64,000 nucleotides of DNA from an uncultured Thermoguttaceae bacterium (GCA_937951625.1 CALFBP010000060.1:1-64000), one strand, 5' to 3'; positions 27,534-37,543 are shown, counted from the stretch's first letter. Notes: generated by a model from the sequence alone, not told the origin. A program made the numbers and translations.

Positions 27534-27722
27534 GATTATTTTGTTTGGGCAGCAGCGGCCAACACGGCCCGGCCCCTCGCAGCCCCGGAAAAGTGAATTT
27601 TGAAAACGCGATCAGCCCCGGCGTGTGCCACGGGAGTCGATGTTCGCAGCAATTCTGGTTGTTGGCAGCTCCTCCAAAGGATAACCTAGATTATTTGCAC
27701 AGTTTGGCGAAGGCGGGCCGCT

Positions 27723-27764
27723 AAGCAGGCGGGCTCGCTTTGCAACAGGTCTTCAAGCCTGCTT
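27723..27764 (+). promoter_or_regulatory. long stem-loop upstream of the SLC13 gene
   Basis: AAGCAGGC pairs perfectly with GCCTGCTT across a 26-base loop. It lies 66 bases before ATG 27831 in a 297-base spacer. It could be a leader structure or an end structure for the VWA transcript. No known riboswitch core was recognised. Confidence 0.3.
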
Positions 27765-27830
27765 CCCGCAACCGGAATGCGCGAAGGATGGCAGGGCGAA
27801 AAAGGTTGGTGGAGACGAGGGGTCGGAAGA

Positions 27831-29690
27831 ATGTTCGAGGCTTGGCTGACGTTGGTGGTGGTTCTGCTGGTGCTGGGACTGCTGTCGACTTCGCGAGTCT
27901 CGCCCGACTTGGCCTTGGGCGGGGGCCTGATGGTGCTGCTTTTGTGCGGGGTGATCCAGACCGACGAGGCCCTTGCCGGGTTCGCCAACGAGGGCATGAT
28001 TACGGTCGGTTTGCTGTTCGTCGTCAGCGCCGGGATGGTCGAAACTGGCGCGGTCACTTGGTTGGCGGAGCGACTGTTTGGCCGTCCCAAATCGACCTTC
28101 CGCGCGCTTTGGCGGATGATGCTTCCCACCGCGGGACTGAGCGCCTTCATGAACAACACCCCGTTGGTCGCCATGCTCATCCCCGCCGTCAATGATTGGG
28201 CGAAACAACATCGCATCCCGGCCTCGAAGCTGTTGTTGCCGCTGAGCTATGCCTCGATCCTGGGCGGCGTCTGCACCCTGATCGGCACGAGCACGAACCT
28301 GGTGGTCAACGGGATGTTGATCCGGGCCCACGACGCGCCCAAGGTGGCCGACGCGGCGGCGGCCATTCCCCGAGGGCTGGGAATGTTTGATATTGCCTGG
28401 GTAGGCGTGCCCTGCGCCTTGGCCGGCATGGCCTTCGTCGCCCTGACCAGCCGATTCTTGCTGCCCAACCGCCGACCCTCGATTGCCTCGGTTGCCGATC
28501 CCCGCGAATACACCATCGAAATGGTGGTGGAACCGGGTAGTCCCCTGGTCGACAAGTCGGTCGAAGAGGCGGGGCTCCGCCACTTGCCTGGTTTGTTTCT
28601 CGCGGAAATTTCCCGTGAGGGGGTCACCTTGCCGGCCGTGGGGCCGGAAGAAAAGCTTCGGGGCAACGACCATTTGGTGTTCGTGGGGATCGTCGATTCG
28701 GTGGTCGATCTGCAAAAGATTCGCGGCCTGACGCCCGCTACGAACCAGGTCTTCAAGCTCGATTCGCCCCGCTCGCAGCGGTGCTTGATCGAGGCCGTGG
28801 CCAGCAGCAGTTGTCCCGTTGTCGGCAAGACCATCCGCGACGGTCGCTTCCGCTCGCTTTACAACGCGGTGGTGATCGCCGTCGCCCGGCACGGTGAACG
28901 GGTGCGGGGAAAGATCGGCGACATCGTGCTCCGCGCAGGCGACACGCTTTTGCTGGAGGCCCATCCTTCGTTTGTCAAAGAAAACCGCAACAACCGACAT
29001 TTCTACCTGATCAGCCAAGTCGAAAATTCCAGCCCGCCACGCTACGACAAGGCGCCGTTGGCCTTGGGCATCGTGCTGGGCATGGTGTTGTTGGTCACCA
29101 TCAGCGAGGCGCTGGGCGCCGTGAAGCTCACGTTGGGCAACAACACGCTTGACCTGGGCCAAATCACGATGTTCAAAGGCGCCATGATCGCCGCGGCGCT
29201 GATGGTCGTCACACGGTGCGTGCGGATCGAAGAGGCGAGGCGAACCATCGACTGGGAAGTGCTGGTGGCCATTGCCTGCTCGCTGGGCATTGGCTTGGCC
29301 CTGGATCGCAGCGGGGCGGCCGACATGGTGACCGACGCCGTTTTCCGCGGCTTGGGTGAAAACCCGTGGCTGGCCCTGGCGATGATCTATGCCGTCACGC
29401 TGTTGGCCACCGAAATCCTCACCAACAACGCTGCGGCCGCGCTGATGTTCCCCTTCGCCATGGCCACTGCCGCCCACCTGGGGGCCGACGTCCGACCGTT
29501 CGTGATCTGCGTCATGGTGGCGGCCTCGTGCGGCTTCGCCACCCCCATCGGCTATCAGACGAACTTGATGGTGTATGGCCCCGGCGGATATCGTTTCGGC
29601 GACTATCTGCGGATTGGCGTGCCATTGGACCTTCTGGTGGGCGCGATTGCCGTGGCAGTTACCCCGCTGGTATGGCCGTTTTATCCTTGA
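27831..29690 (+). CDS. SLC13/DASS-family permease with two RCK_C (TrkA-C) domains
   Basis: The product is about 619 residues. The N-terminal membrane half contains the SFMNNTPLVAMLIP-type motif (seen as AFMNNTPLVAMLIP) and SLC13-like GTSTNLVVNG; the C-terminal half repeats this with TNNAAAALMFPFAM and ATPIGYQTNLMVYG. Between them lie two soluble RCK_C modules (about residues 220-395), typical of bacterial transporters annotated for sulfate, dicarboxylates or other anions. ATG 27831 is used because the hydrophobic segment starts directly after it. Substrate unknown; no neighbouring gene defines it. Confidence 0.85.
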   Translation: MFEAWLTLVVVLLVLGLLSTSRVSPDLALGGGLMVLLLCGVIQTDEALAGFANEGMITVGLLFVVSAGMVETGAVTWLAERLFGRPKSTFRALWRMMLPTAGLSAFMNNTPLVAMLIPAVNDWAKQHRIPASKLLLPLSYASILGGVCTLIGTSTNLVVNGMLIRAHDAPKVADAAAAIPRGLGMFDIAWVGVPCALAGMAFVALTSRFLLPNRRPSIASVADPREYTIEMVVEPGSPLVDKSVEEAGLRHLPGLFLAEISREGVTLPAVGPEEKLRGNDHLVFVGIVDSVVDLQKIRGLTPATNQVFKLDSPRSQRCLIEAVASSSCPVVGKTIRDGRFRSLYNAVVIAVARHGERVRGKIGDIVLRAGDTLLLEAHPSFVKENRNNRHFYLISQVENSSPPRYDKAPLALGIVLGMVLLVTISEALGAVKLTLGNNTLDLGQITMFKGAMIAAALMVVTRCVRIEEARRTIDWEVLVAIACSLGIGLALDRSGAADMVTDAVFRGLGENPWLALAMIYAVTLLATEILTNNAAAALMFPFAMATAAHLGADVRPFVICVMVAASCGFATPIGYQTNLMVYGPGGYRFGDYLRIGVPLDLLVGAIAVAVTPLVWPFYP

Positions 29691-29768
29691 CGCCCCCCTT
29701 GCCAATCGCTGTTGGATGCGGCGTGGCCGCCTTTTGGCGACGAACCGGTGCCTGTCAACGCCATCGCA

Positions 29769-31019
29769 TCACGGCAAGAATCCACGCGCCACCATGGCCA
29801 TGCAGACGTTCCTCACGGCCAGATACATGGAGGCATCTCGAGGTCGCAGCTTGCCGTCTGTCGCTGTTTTCATCACCAACTGGAATTTTTCCTTCATGCG
29901 GTTTTCCAAACGGCTTCGCACTTCCTCTTCGGTCATTTGTTCTTGCTGGGTCTCCTGCGTGTATTCCAGATAGGAGGCATAGACGCCGCCGGCGTTGCAA
30001 AGAATGTCTGGTATCACGAACACGTTGCGTCGGGCAAGGATTTCGTCGGCCTCGGGCGTGGTCGGACCGTTCGCCCCTTCGGCGATGATCTTCGCTTGGA
30101 TCCTGGCGGCGTTTTTTCCAGTAATCTGGTTGGCTGTCGCCGCGGGCACCAGCACGTCGCACGGCGCTTCCAAAAGGGCTGAACCGTCGATATCCTTGCC
30201 GCCGTCGAACCCTTTGACGGAACCGGTCTTCTGGACATGCCCATCGAGTTTGACGAGGTTCAACCCTTTGGCATTGATCGTCGCGCCGTACATATCGGAG
30301 ACGCCAACGATCTTCATCCCGAGTCTTGCTAACTCACGGGCAGCGACTCCGCCCACGTTGCCGTATCCTTGCACGATGGCGGTCGCCCCCTTCACCTTCT
30401 TACCCAACAGTTTCAAGGCCTCGCAGGTCGCCACGGCCACTCCACGACCGGTCGCCTCCCGTCTGCCGGGCAGCCCGCCCAGAATCACCGGTTTGCCCGT
30501 GATGTAACACCCCTGCGTCGTGGCCAGCCCTTGGGAATACGAAATGGCATCCTTCATGTGCCCCATGTCCTTCTCGTTGGTGCCCATGTCCGGGGCGGGC
30601 ACATACACGAGCGGGTGGATATGTCGATGGGCATTCCGCGCGAAACTCCGAATCAGGATTTCCTTGTCTTGGGCCGAAAGCTTGGTGGGATCCGCGACAA
30701 TTCCACTCTTTCCACCACCGAAGGGCACTCCGATCAACGCACATTTCCAAGACATTTCCATGGCCAACGCGCTGACGTCATCCAGCGTGACATTCGGGGC
30801 CATGCGGATTCCGCCTTTGGCTGGCCCCAGCGTGTTGCAGTGTTGCACCACGTAGGCCGTGACCACGTGGACTCGGCCGTCGGAAAATAGCGGCGACAAC
30901 CGCAATTCGATTTTTTCTTTCCAACACCGCAAACGCGTGAAAACCGCTTCGTCGAACTCGCCCTTCAGAAGCGGCACCGTCCTGTCAAAGTTCACCAAAG
31001 CGTGCGCCAGCATGGACAT
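29769..31019 (-). CDS. gdhA: glutamate dehydrogenase (Glu/Leu/Phe/Val family)
   Basis: The product is about 416 residues, the usual length of the hexameric short form. GPAKGGIRM and the catalytic-lysine loop WKCALIGVPFGGGKSGI (PFGGGKGG type) mark the substrate domain, with the catalytic Asp in PAPDMGTNEKDM. IVQGYGNVGG is the dinucleotide-binding turn of the second domain. It interconverts glutamate and 2-oxoglutarate plus ammonia. ATG 31019 (MSMLAH) is chosen; the track start at 31112 adds a non-conserved stretch. It is convergent with the SLC13 gene and divergent from the GH42-like gene. Confidence 0.93.
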   Translation of the reverse strand: MSMLAHALVNFDRTVPLLKGEFDEAVFTRLRCWKEKIELRLSPLFSDGRVHVVTAYVVQHCNTLGPAKGGIRMAPNVTLDDVSALAMEMSWKCALIGVPFGGGKSGIVADPTKLSAQDKEILIRSFARNAHRHIHPLVYVPAPDMGTNEKDMGHMKDAISYSQGLATTQGCYITGKPVILGGLPGRREATGRGVAVATCEALKLLGKKVKGATAIVQGYGNVGGVAARELARLGMKIVGVSDMYGATINAKGLNLVKLDGHVQKTGSVKGFDGGKDIDGSALLEAPCDVLVPAATANQITGKNAARIQAKIIAEGANGPTTPEADEILARRNVFVIPDILCNAGGVYASYLEYTQETQQEQMTEEEVRSRLENRMKEKFQLVMKTATDGKLRPRDASMYLAVRNVCMAMVARGFLP

Positions 31020-31258
31020 TGTGTTTTCATCCGTGGATGTGTATCTGTTGTTGCGGCCTACTACCCGAAAACGTATCTTGGAGCGACCTTGCGTGGGCTG
31101 GTCGCCCAACATCGCCTGATGAGCAGGCGGGGCGCTTCAGGTTCGTCTTTACTGTCGCAGGCGCGGCCTGTCAACCATGGGAACCTTTTTTAAGGGAGTC
31201 TATTTCTTCCTCGGTTAGGCCGGATCGCCTGAGAGACAAACCCCTTGAGAGACATGGC

Positions 31259-33250
31259 ATGAATCCGAGAATCTCTTCGAGCCTCGCATTGACCACCATT
31301 CAGGCGGCATGGGCCGTCCGAGGGGCTGTCTGGGCCGTTGCGCTGGTAATGGCCGTTTTGGAAACGGATGCCCTCGCCCTGAAGGCGGTGGCCGCGGAGC
31401 GGCCGAATCGGCTGTACTTCGCGTACCGTTCCTTTTGGCCCGAGTTCGCCGCCATGCGGCAATTCAAAGAAGCCGGCGTCCACACGATCTGCCTCTTCCC
31501 GGCGAACACCGCCAATTCGCTGGGCCAGCCGTATTGCAAATACCCGCCCGTCTGGCGATGGTTCGGCAAGTACGACTTCGATTCGCTCGACAAGCAGTTC
31601 GCCGAGGTGCTCGCCGTCAATCCTGAGGCGGAATTCATCTGCATGATCGACTTGAACACCCCGCTGTGGCTCCAGCGACAATTGAGCCTTCGCGGGCAAA
31701 GCGCCGAGTGCGAAAGTTTCACCATGCTGAGCTGCGCCTGCGCGAATCCGGATTGGCGCAAGGCGACTGGCGAATACCTCGAGGCGTTCGTCAAGCACAC
31801 CGAAGCGCGACACGGAGACCGGATTGTGGCCTATCTCTTGGCCTGCGGCCAAACCGACGAGTGGATGGACTACAGCCGCGGCGTCGCGGGACGGATGAAA
31901 ACGAGGGCTTGGCAAAACTGGCTGCAATCGCATGGCAAGAAGGAAACGCCGATTCCCGCCTGGGACCGCCTCGACCGGGCCTCGTTCGAAAATCTGATCC
32001 GCGATCCGGCAACCGAACAAGACGTGGTAGATTACGCCCAGTTCACGAGCGATTTGGTCGCGAATACGGTGCTCGAATTCGCCGCCCGGACCCGAGCCAT
32101 GGTGCCTCGTCGACGTCAAATCGGGGTGTTCTTCGGGTACATCTTGGAACTCACGCAGTCGCGCCTGGTCTGGTCGGGCCACCTGGAATATGAGCGGCTT
32201 CTGCGGTCGCCCGACATCGACTTCTTCGTCAGCCCAGGAACTTACGGCGACCGGCCCATGGGCGGGGGCAGCGGCTTTATGACGCCCTACGGTTCGCTTC
32301 GCCTCGCTGGAAAAGGCTTTCTTCACGAAATCGACCACCGCACGCCGACCTACAACGTCCATCTCGATGAATTCGTGTCGATCGGCTGGATGGTTCCCTG
32401 GAAGGACCAGGCGGAGACCACCGCCGGATTGAAACGCGAATTCGCCCTGGCCATCGTGAATCAAACCTCGCTGTGGTGCTTCGACATGTGGGGAGGCGTG
32501 TTTCAAACGACGGAGACCATGAAATTGGTGGAACAAGGCAAACAACTCTGGGACCGATTTACCGCCCAGCGGCTGCGGAGTCGGGCGGAAGTCGCGTTGG
32601 TAGCGGACCCGCACAGCGCCCGATACATCAATGACCTGCACCCGGCGGCCAGTCAGATCTATCAGGCGACTCGCAACAAGCTCAACCGGCTGGGGGCCCC
32701 CTTCGAGGTGTTTTCCTTCAACGATTTGGCAAGCGTCGATCTGCGGCCCTATCGGTTGCTCGTTTTCCCGGGCCTATTCGTCCTCACTCCCGAGAAGCTC
32801 GCGGTGCTCCAGCAGCACGTGTTTCGCGATGGTCGAACGGTCCTGTTCGTCTATGCGCCGGGAATCTGCGACGGAAAGAGTCTCGACCCGGAACGCGTCA
32901 AGGCGTTGACCGGAGTTTCCTTCAAGTCGCCTGGCGTCCACAAGACGCCACGGGCGGGTTGGACCTCGGTCTACGTGCCGCGCTACGAAGACCTCACGCC
33001 GGAAGTCTTGCGCCAGGCCGCGGTCGAGGCGGGCGTCACGATTTATTGTCAGGACCCGCTCCCCGTCTATGCCAATGAACGCCTCCTCGCTATCCATACG
33101 GCACAGGGCGGCGAGAAGACCATCACATTGCCTGCCGACTGCCGCGAAGTCCAGGAACTGTTTACTGGCGCGAAGCTGCCCGTGACCCAGCGGCGTTTCC
33201 GCTATGTTTTTCAAACCCCCGACACTGCCCTGTTTGAACTGATCCCGTAA
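31259..33250 (+). CDS. GH42-like beta-galactosidase-related exported protein
   Basis: The product is about 663 residues with an N-terminal hydrophobic segment (AVRGAVWAVALVMAVLET), probably a signal or anchor. The TIM-barrel part (about 50-390) has ACGQTDEWMDY, where a Glu could be the acid/base, and GFLHEIDHRTP, a pattern seen around the nucleophile in GH42-like enzymes. The middle domain (YRLLVFPGLFVLTPEKLAVLQQHV) matches a beta-galactosidase trimerisation-type (GATase-like) domain, and a small beta domain ends the protein. ATG 31259 is used; the track frame from 31019 runs over the gdhA start. Specificity unknown. Confidence 0.7.
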   Translation: MNPRISSSLALTTIQAAWAVRGAVWAVALVMAVLETDALALKAVAAERPNRLYFAYRSFWPEFAAMRQFKEAGVHTICLFPANTANSLGQPYCKYPPVWRWFGKYDFDSLDKQFAEVLAVNPEAEFICMIDLNTPLWLQRQLSLRGQSAECESFTMLSCACANPDWRKATGEYLEAFVKHTEARHGDRIVAYLLACGQTDEWMDYSRGVAGRMKTRAWQNWLQSHGKKETPIPAWDRLDRASFENLIRDPATEQDVVDYAQFTSDLVANTVLEFAARTRAMVPRRRQIGVFFGYILELTQSRLVWSGHLEYERLLRSPDIDFFVSPGTYGDRPMGGGSGFMTPYGSLRLAGKGFLHEIDHRTPTYNVHLDEFVSIGWMVPWKDQAETTAGLKREFALAIVNQTSLWCFDMWGGVFQTTETMKLVEQGKQLWDRFTAQRLRSRAEVALVADPHSARYINDLHPAASQIYQATRNKLNRLGAPFEVFSFNDLASVDLRPYRLLVFPGLFVLTPEKLAVLQQHVFRDGRTVLFVYAPGICDGKSLDPERVKALTGVSFKSPGVHKTPRAGWTSVYVPRYEDLTPEVLRQAAVEAGVTIYCQDPLPVYANERLLAIHTAQGGEKTITLPADCREVQELFTGAKLPVTQRRFRYVFQTPDTALFELIP

Positions 33251-33752
33251 TCCCGACGCGAGGCCATTCCAGACGGCACTGGGGGGAAGGTCGCGGAACA
33301 GCGGAACACTCGAAAAAACTCCCTTCGGCAATCGGACCGGCTTGCATTGCAGGGGGGCGCCGAGGCGGGCCAAGCGGGCGGCGGGTGGTTCGGGTCTCAA
33401 TCACAACCCGAGGGGCGGGCCCCGCCCTTGAACCTTACTCTTCCCAAAGCTACAGTGACAGCCGTCGTGCGGAATCCTATGCGGACTCTGAAGGATCGCA
33501 AGGCTTGATTTCAGCCTCGTTGGTTGCCTTCTCCGGCAGCAAGCTGGATAATGCTAACCTTGCGGGCAGCATACAAGCCGTGCCCGGCAAACATCGTTTA
33601 CCTGACGTCGCGTAGGCGATCGTTGACCCGGTCAGGCCAGGTCAAGCGACTCGGGATGACGTGGCGTGTCGGGGATTGCGATTTGTCTTGTCGGCGGCGA
33701 TCGAGCCTACTTTGTCGAGCGGAACCTGAAAAAAAGGAGGCCATCTCTCCGC
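33251..33752 (+). other. 502-base spacer with two end hairpins
   Basis: No convincing gene. Near the start are two stem-loops: CGGGT/ACCCG (33391-33410) and GGGCGGG-C-CCCGCCC (33413-33427). They could end the upstream transcript, though no clear T-run follows. The 3' end carries AAGGAGG, the ribosome site for the next gene. Confidence 0.4.
33391..33427 (+). terminator. possible intrinsic transcript end, tandem hairpins
   Basis: Two adjacent inverted repeats, the second a 7-bp G/C-only stem. They lie 140 bases past the GH42-like stop. The lack of a U-tract makes the terminator call weak. Confidence 0.25.
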
Positions 33753-34271
33753 ATGCCACAGATCGATGTGAAACACGCCCTTCAGCCCGGCGAAGCAATC
33801 GCCAAGGTAGTTTGGCCCACGATCGGGGCAACACGATGGGGGCGCTTCGTTGGCCAACTTTGCGCCATTCGGCTGGGGGTGGGAAGGATTTTCACGTTGG
33901 GCAATCTTTTGGCCCTGGCAACCATTCCCATCAGCCTCGCCGTGTTCTTTTGGCAACTGATGCCTGGCGTGATTCGCCGCTACGCTTTGACCAACCGCAG
34001 GGTCATTGTCTTCAAGGGACTTGCGCGAATCGAAGAACGCTCGATCGGCCTTGATGAATTCGAGGCGATTGAAATCCGGCTTCTGCCCGGCCAACAGTGG
34101 CTCCGCTCGGGCGAAATGATCTTCCTCCGCGAGGGTCAGGAGGTCTTTCGGTTGTCGGGCGTGCCGAGGCCGGAGATTTTTCGGGCGATCTGCCTGAAAC
34201 AGCAGGCCACGATGCTGGCCATGCGCGACGTGATGTCCACCCCGGGTGTCGCGGCTGCTACGCCTGCCTGA
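33753..34271 (+). CDS. bacterial PH-domain (YdbS/YdbT-type) membrane protein
   Basis: The product is about 172 residues. Two hydrophobic stretches (LGNLLALATIPISLAVFFWQLM region) precede RYALTNRRVIVFKGLARIEERSIGLDEFEAIEI, the hallmark of the bPH_2 domain, in which YxLTxxRV is the core motif. ATG 33753 lies 12 bases after AAGGAGG; the track start at 33666 is upstream of that site. Its stop codon abuts the stop of the convergent Ser-rich gene with no spacer. Function unknown; such domains often occur in membrane-associated proteins. Confidence 0.75.
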   Translation: MPQIDVKHALQPGEAIAKVVWPTIGATRWGRFVGQLCAIRLGVGRIFTLGNLLALATIPISLAVFFWQLMPGVIRRYALTNRRVIVFKGLARIEERSIGLDEFEAIEIRLLPGQQWLRSGEMIFLREGQEVFRLSGVPRPEIFRAICLKQQATMLAMRDVMSTPGVAAATPA

Positions 34272-35321
34272 CTATTCCGCGGAAGTGATGGGGTACGTGC
34301 GTGCGAGGTCCGGAGAAAGGGAAACCGGTTCCGCAGAGGGCTCCGAACCGACCGGCGGCAAGTGGCGGACTTGCGAGGACTTCGTTCCTAATTGTCCGAT
34401 AAACTGAAAACCGGCCATCGCCTTGTCGGCTGCATCCGCCGGGCGGTGGTTTCGGCCGGCGGGACGCGCGATAGGCACCAGCGGCGCGGCCGTGGGGGCC
34501 TGTTTGTCGCGTTGGAAAGAGTCGGTTGAAATCCCGGATGGGGCGGATCGTTGAAAATCCTCTGATTTCTGTTGCTGTGATCCGCTTTTGAGTCCCTTGC
34601 CGATTGCCGATTCTGGGCTGGGGGCCTCGTATCCCGCGCCAAATTCCTGGACAGCATAGGGATCGTAGCTCGACGTGGCCTCTTTGGCAGCCAATGCGGC
34701 TTTCGACACGCTAAACTCCTGGGTGGAGCGAGCCGTGTCGGCTGACGCCCGGGAACCCGATTTCAGAAGGTCCGCGGAGTCTTCGGATTCCGCGGATCGC
34801 GTGTTTACGGTATCGGATTCTCCCGCATCGCGCGAGGACCCAAGGGACTTGGGCCAGGAGAGCGATTTTGCCCCTTGCGGCGGTTCCGTACCGAAGGCTT
34901 TGGACTTTGAAGCCCTATTGGCGTCTGATGATGTCGCGGTGAGTGTTTGGCTGTCGTCTGACTTTGCTCCGAGCGAGAACTCGCTGGCCGCTTCGACGTG
35001 CCTTGGATTGTATCCGGGCTGCTCGGTCGCTGAGCTGCGATTCAAGCCGGTTCCAAAAGAATTGACCGAGGGCATGGAACAAATTCCGTTCTTGCAATCG
35101 GCGGAGCCGCGGAGGTTCGAGGTCTGAAAAGCGGCCGGCGGGGCTTGCTTGTGCTCCGTGAAAGCAGACCCCGGCTTTTCCGATGGTTTCAAGTCTTTTG
35201 CTTGGGAAGGCGAGGAAATGGCGGCAACCATTTCTCGGACGACAGGATACCGGTACGTGTTGAAAGCGATGCAGGAAGCAGCCGCCGCGAGCACGGCCAG
35301 CGCTTGTCGGATTTTGGGCAT
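34272..35321 (-). CDS. Ser/Ala-rich exported protein of unknown function
   Basis: The product is about 349 residues. The N-terminus (MPKIRQALAVLAAAASCIAF) is signal-peptide-like. The rest is low-complexity and rich in Ser, Ala, Lys and Gln, with few predicted structured parts. One short stretch with Cys residues (SADCKNGICSMPSV) stands out. No domain was recognised. ATG 35321 is chosen for the signal peptide; the track start at 35627 extends into the divergent regulatory region. The reading frame is supported by its length and consistent GC pattern, but no homolog could be checked. Confidence 0.55.
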   Translation of the reverse strand: MPKIRQALAVLAAAASCIAFNTYRYPVVREMVAAISSPSQAKDLKPSEKPGSAFTEHKQAPPAAFQTSNLRGSADCKNGICSMPSVNSFGTGLNRSSATEQPGYNPRHVEAASEFSLGAKSDDSQTLTATSSDANRASKSKAFGTEPPQGAKSLSWPKSLGSSRDAGESDTVNTRSAESEDSADLLKSGSRASADTARSTQEFSVSKAALAAKEATSSYDPYAVQEFGAGYEAPSPESAIGKGLKSGSQQQKSEDFQRSAPSGISTDSFQRDKQAPTAAPLVPIARPAGRNHRPADAADKAMAGFQFIGQLGTKSSQVRHLPPVGSEPSAEPVSLSPDLARTYPITSAE

Positions 35322-35869
35322 GGGAGTCGCTCCGCGTTGGACGCTCGTTGCGCAAGGCTCGAACCGGAGAGACCCATCCGTGGAACGATTCGTGGCAGGT
35401 TCCGCCCGACTCCTTTTTCCGTCCGTCGTGAGGTCGGTCCAGGAAACCATACACCCTGTGCAGCCCGCGGCAAGCGAGCGAAGCTTCCTCAACCGTGGTT
35501 TGGTCCGTTGTCGTAGAGGATCGTGGGGGCTAGGAAAAGTTTTCCGGAGGCGTTCTCGGGTTTTCTCTTTACCGTGGCAATCAGACCCTCGGGCTTGGCG
35601 TTTTTCCCCTTGAGCGGAAGCGACCAATCGTGGTAGTGAGAGAATAGGAGTGAGTGAAACACTCCCCTATGGGGGTACCTACAACGCGGTGTGCTGGTTA
35701 TCATTAAAGTGGATTGGTTTTACCGGTCGTTCGCACTGTCTTATCGCAATCACCAGTCGCTTTCTGCGTTTTTTCAACCACGTTAAGGGCCAACGAGCTG
35801 CCTTTGCCGCGTTGGAACTTGGGCCAGCGTTCCTATCCGCGCTTTGGCGAATTGGAGGTTTGCGCGTGT
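35322..35869. other. 548-base divergent spacer
   Basis: Lies between the Ser-rich gene (minus) and the kinase gene (plus). The kinase-proximal half is AT-richer. It contains GGAGTG/CACTCC (35647-35665) directly followed by CCCCTATGGGG (to 35674), two overlapping small palindromes. No gene was recognised. Confidence 0.4.
35647..35674. repeat. overlapping palindromes in the kinase upstream region
   Basis: GGAGTG, seven bases, CACTCC, then CCCC-TAT-GGGG sharing the CC. These could be operator or RNA-hairpin elements for the divergent genes. Confidence 0.3.
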
Positions 35870-37399
35870 ATGGGAACTGGCAATCTTGAGCGGTTTGTAA
35901 CGGCGCTCTACGAATCAGAAATCTTACCCGCTGCTGAGATCCAGGCTTTTTTCGACAGCCTCGGAGAAGAGGAGTGTCCAGCCAGCGCCGAGGATTTGGC
36001 CGGCCAGATGATCCGGCGCGGGATGCTGACTTCGTTTCAGGCGAAGGCGTTGCTCGACGGCAAGGCCCGAGGCTTGGTCCTCGGAAGCTACCTCGTTCTG
36101 GATCGGCTGGGCAAAGGGGGCATGAGCCGGCTATTCCGCTGCATGCACCGGCAGATGAAGCGGGTGGTGGCACTGAAGGTGCTGCCGCCAAGCTCGATGA
36201 AGTCGCCGCAATCGGTCGAGCGTTTCCAGCGCGAAGTCGAGGCCATGGCGCGGCTCTCGCATCCCAACGTCGTCACCGCGTTCGACGCGGGCGAAGACAA
36301 AGGCCTCCGCTTTCTGGCCATGGAATATGTGGACGGGAGCGACCTCGGTTCTCTGATCGCGGATCGCGGACCGCTGCCAGTGATGACCGCCGTGGAATAC
36401 GTGTTGCAGGCGGCGCAGGGACTGGAATACGCCCATTGGCACGGCATGATCCATCGCGATGTCAAGCCGGAGAACCTGATTCTCGACTGGCGGGGGATCG
36501 TAAAAGTCCTGGACCTAGGAATCGTCGGGCTGGTGGATGGCCTTTCGGAACCGGGCAAAAGCGAGTCGGCGCCACCTCCCGAAGAGCGCGTCGCTTATGG
36601 CACGCCCGACTATATGGCGCCCGAGTTACTGACCAACTCGGCCCCGTTGGGTCCGGGCTGTGACATTTACAGCCTGGGCTGCACGCTTCATTATTTGCTT
36701 TTGGGCCGCCCGGTCTTCCAAGGCGACACGCCCGAGGCCAAGCTCCTGGCCCATCAACATTCCCCGATCCCCTCGCTCCGCGCACGTCGTTCGGATGTGC
36801 CAGTCGCCCTGGACTGCCTGTTCCAGCAGATGCTGGCGAAGCGGCCGGAGGATCGACCAGCAACGATGAGCGACGTGATCCTGCAACTCCAAAAGTGCCG
36901 AGCGTTGCTGGCAGCAACCAATCGTGAAGCGAATCATTTCTACACGATCCTTGACGGCCCCAGCGACGTCCACAACGCGGAAACCCTGCCGCTTCGGCTT
37001 CCCAACAGCGGCTCGGCGCCCGAGACCCAATCCGCGCCGAAGCGACCCGCCAAACCGCGACGCCGGCTTGTTCGTATCTTGGCTGGATTGGCTGTGACGG
37101 GAGTTCTCTTCCTGGGCATACTGTTGGGATTCGCGTGGCGCGATTGGGGACGGGGACGCCTGGTGCTCGATGTTCAAGGGCCGCACGTGGCGGTACAAGT
37201 GCGGGACGCTTCTGGCGATATCGTGGTGGATTGCCCGTCGGCTTCCGGCCGGCTTGAGTTTACCCTCCCCGCTGGCTTTTACCGGCTCGTCGTCCGTAGC
37301 CGCGATGCCGAGCAAGTGAACGAGACGATCGAACTCCCCGTCAGCCAGAGCGTCGTTATCGGAGTGCCGAGCGTGGGAGTCGCGGACAGCTCGCGATAG
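35870..37399 (+). CDS. planctomycete-type Ser/Thr protein kinase with TM and C-terminal domain
   Basis: The product is about 509 residues. Residues 1-70 are the planctomycete extension (GMLTSFQAKALLDGKARGLVLGSYLVL). The kinase domain follows with glycine loop GKGGMSRLF (81-89), Lys103, HRDVKPEN (195-202) and DLG (215-217) in place of DFG; the APE motif is APE in YMAPELL. A membrane segment (ILAGLAVTGVLFLGILLGF) near 395-415 leads to a short beta-rich extracytoplasmic domain (PEGA-like). The catalytic residues are intact, so it is probably active. ATG 35870 is preceded by GGAGG. Substrate unknown. Confidence 0.88.
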   Translation: MGTGNLERFVTALYESEILPAAEIQAFFDSLGEEECPASAEDLAGQMIRRGMLTSFQAKALLDGKARGLVLGSYLVLDRLGKGGMSRLFRCMHRQMKRVVALKVLPPSSMKSPQSVERFQREVEAMARLSHPNVVTAFDAGEDKGLRFLAMEYVDGSDLGSLIADRGPLPVMTAVEYVLQAAQGLEYAHWHGMIHRDVKPENLILDWRGIVKVLDLGIVGLVDGLSEPGKSESAPPPEERVAYGTPDYMAPELLTNSAPLGPGCDIYSLGCTLHYLLLGRPVFQGDTPEAKLLAHQHSPIPSLRARRSDVPVALDCLFQQMLAKRPEDRPATMSDVILQLQKCRALLAATNREANHFYTILDGPSDVHNAETLPLRLPNSGSAPETQSAPKRPAKPRRRLVRILAGLAVTGVLFLGILLGFAWRDWGRGRLVLDVQGPHVAVQVRDASGDIVVDCPSASGRLEFTLPAGFYRLVVRSRDAEQVNETIELPVSQSVVIGVPSVGVADSSR

Positions 37400-37543
37400 T
37401 CCGCCAGTCCCACGCTCCGAGAGTGCTCGGCGAGGCATTGGCGTGGGTTGCCGCTGAGATAGAACAGCTTCTTTCCAACGCCACGACCTGGCGCGACTGA
37501 GAGGCCAAACGACTCGCTCCTCTCTACCTGCTTTCTTCCAAAT

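Noticed and set aside
27534-27830. Possible cobalamin riboswitch before the SLC13 gene (GCCAC and GGAAAAGTG segments)
   Set aside because: The B12-box and the conserved CCCGCAACUG-type segment are not present in the right order.
27753-29705. 650-aa minus-strand ORF antisense to the SLC13 gene
   Set aside because: It is rich in His, Gln, Arg and Gly with no hydrophobic or domain pattern, as expected from the complement of a GC-rich membrane-protein gene. The plus-strand frame has clear SLC13 motifs.
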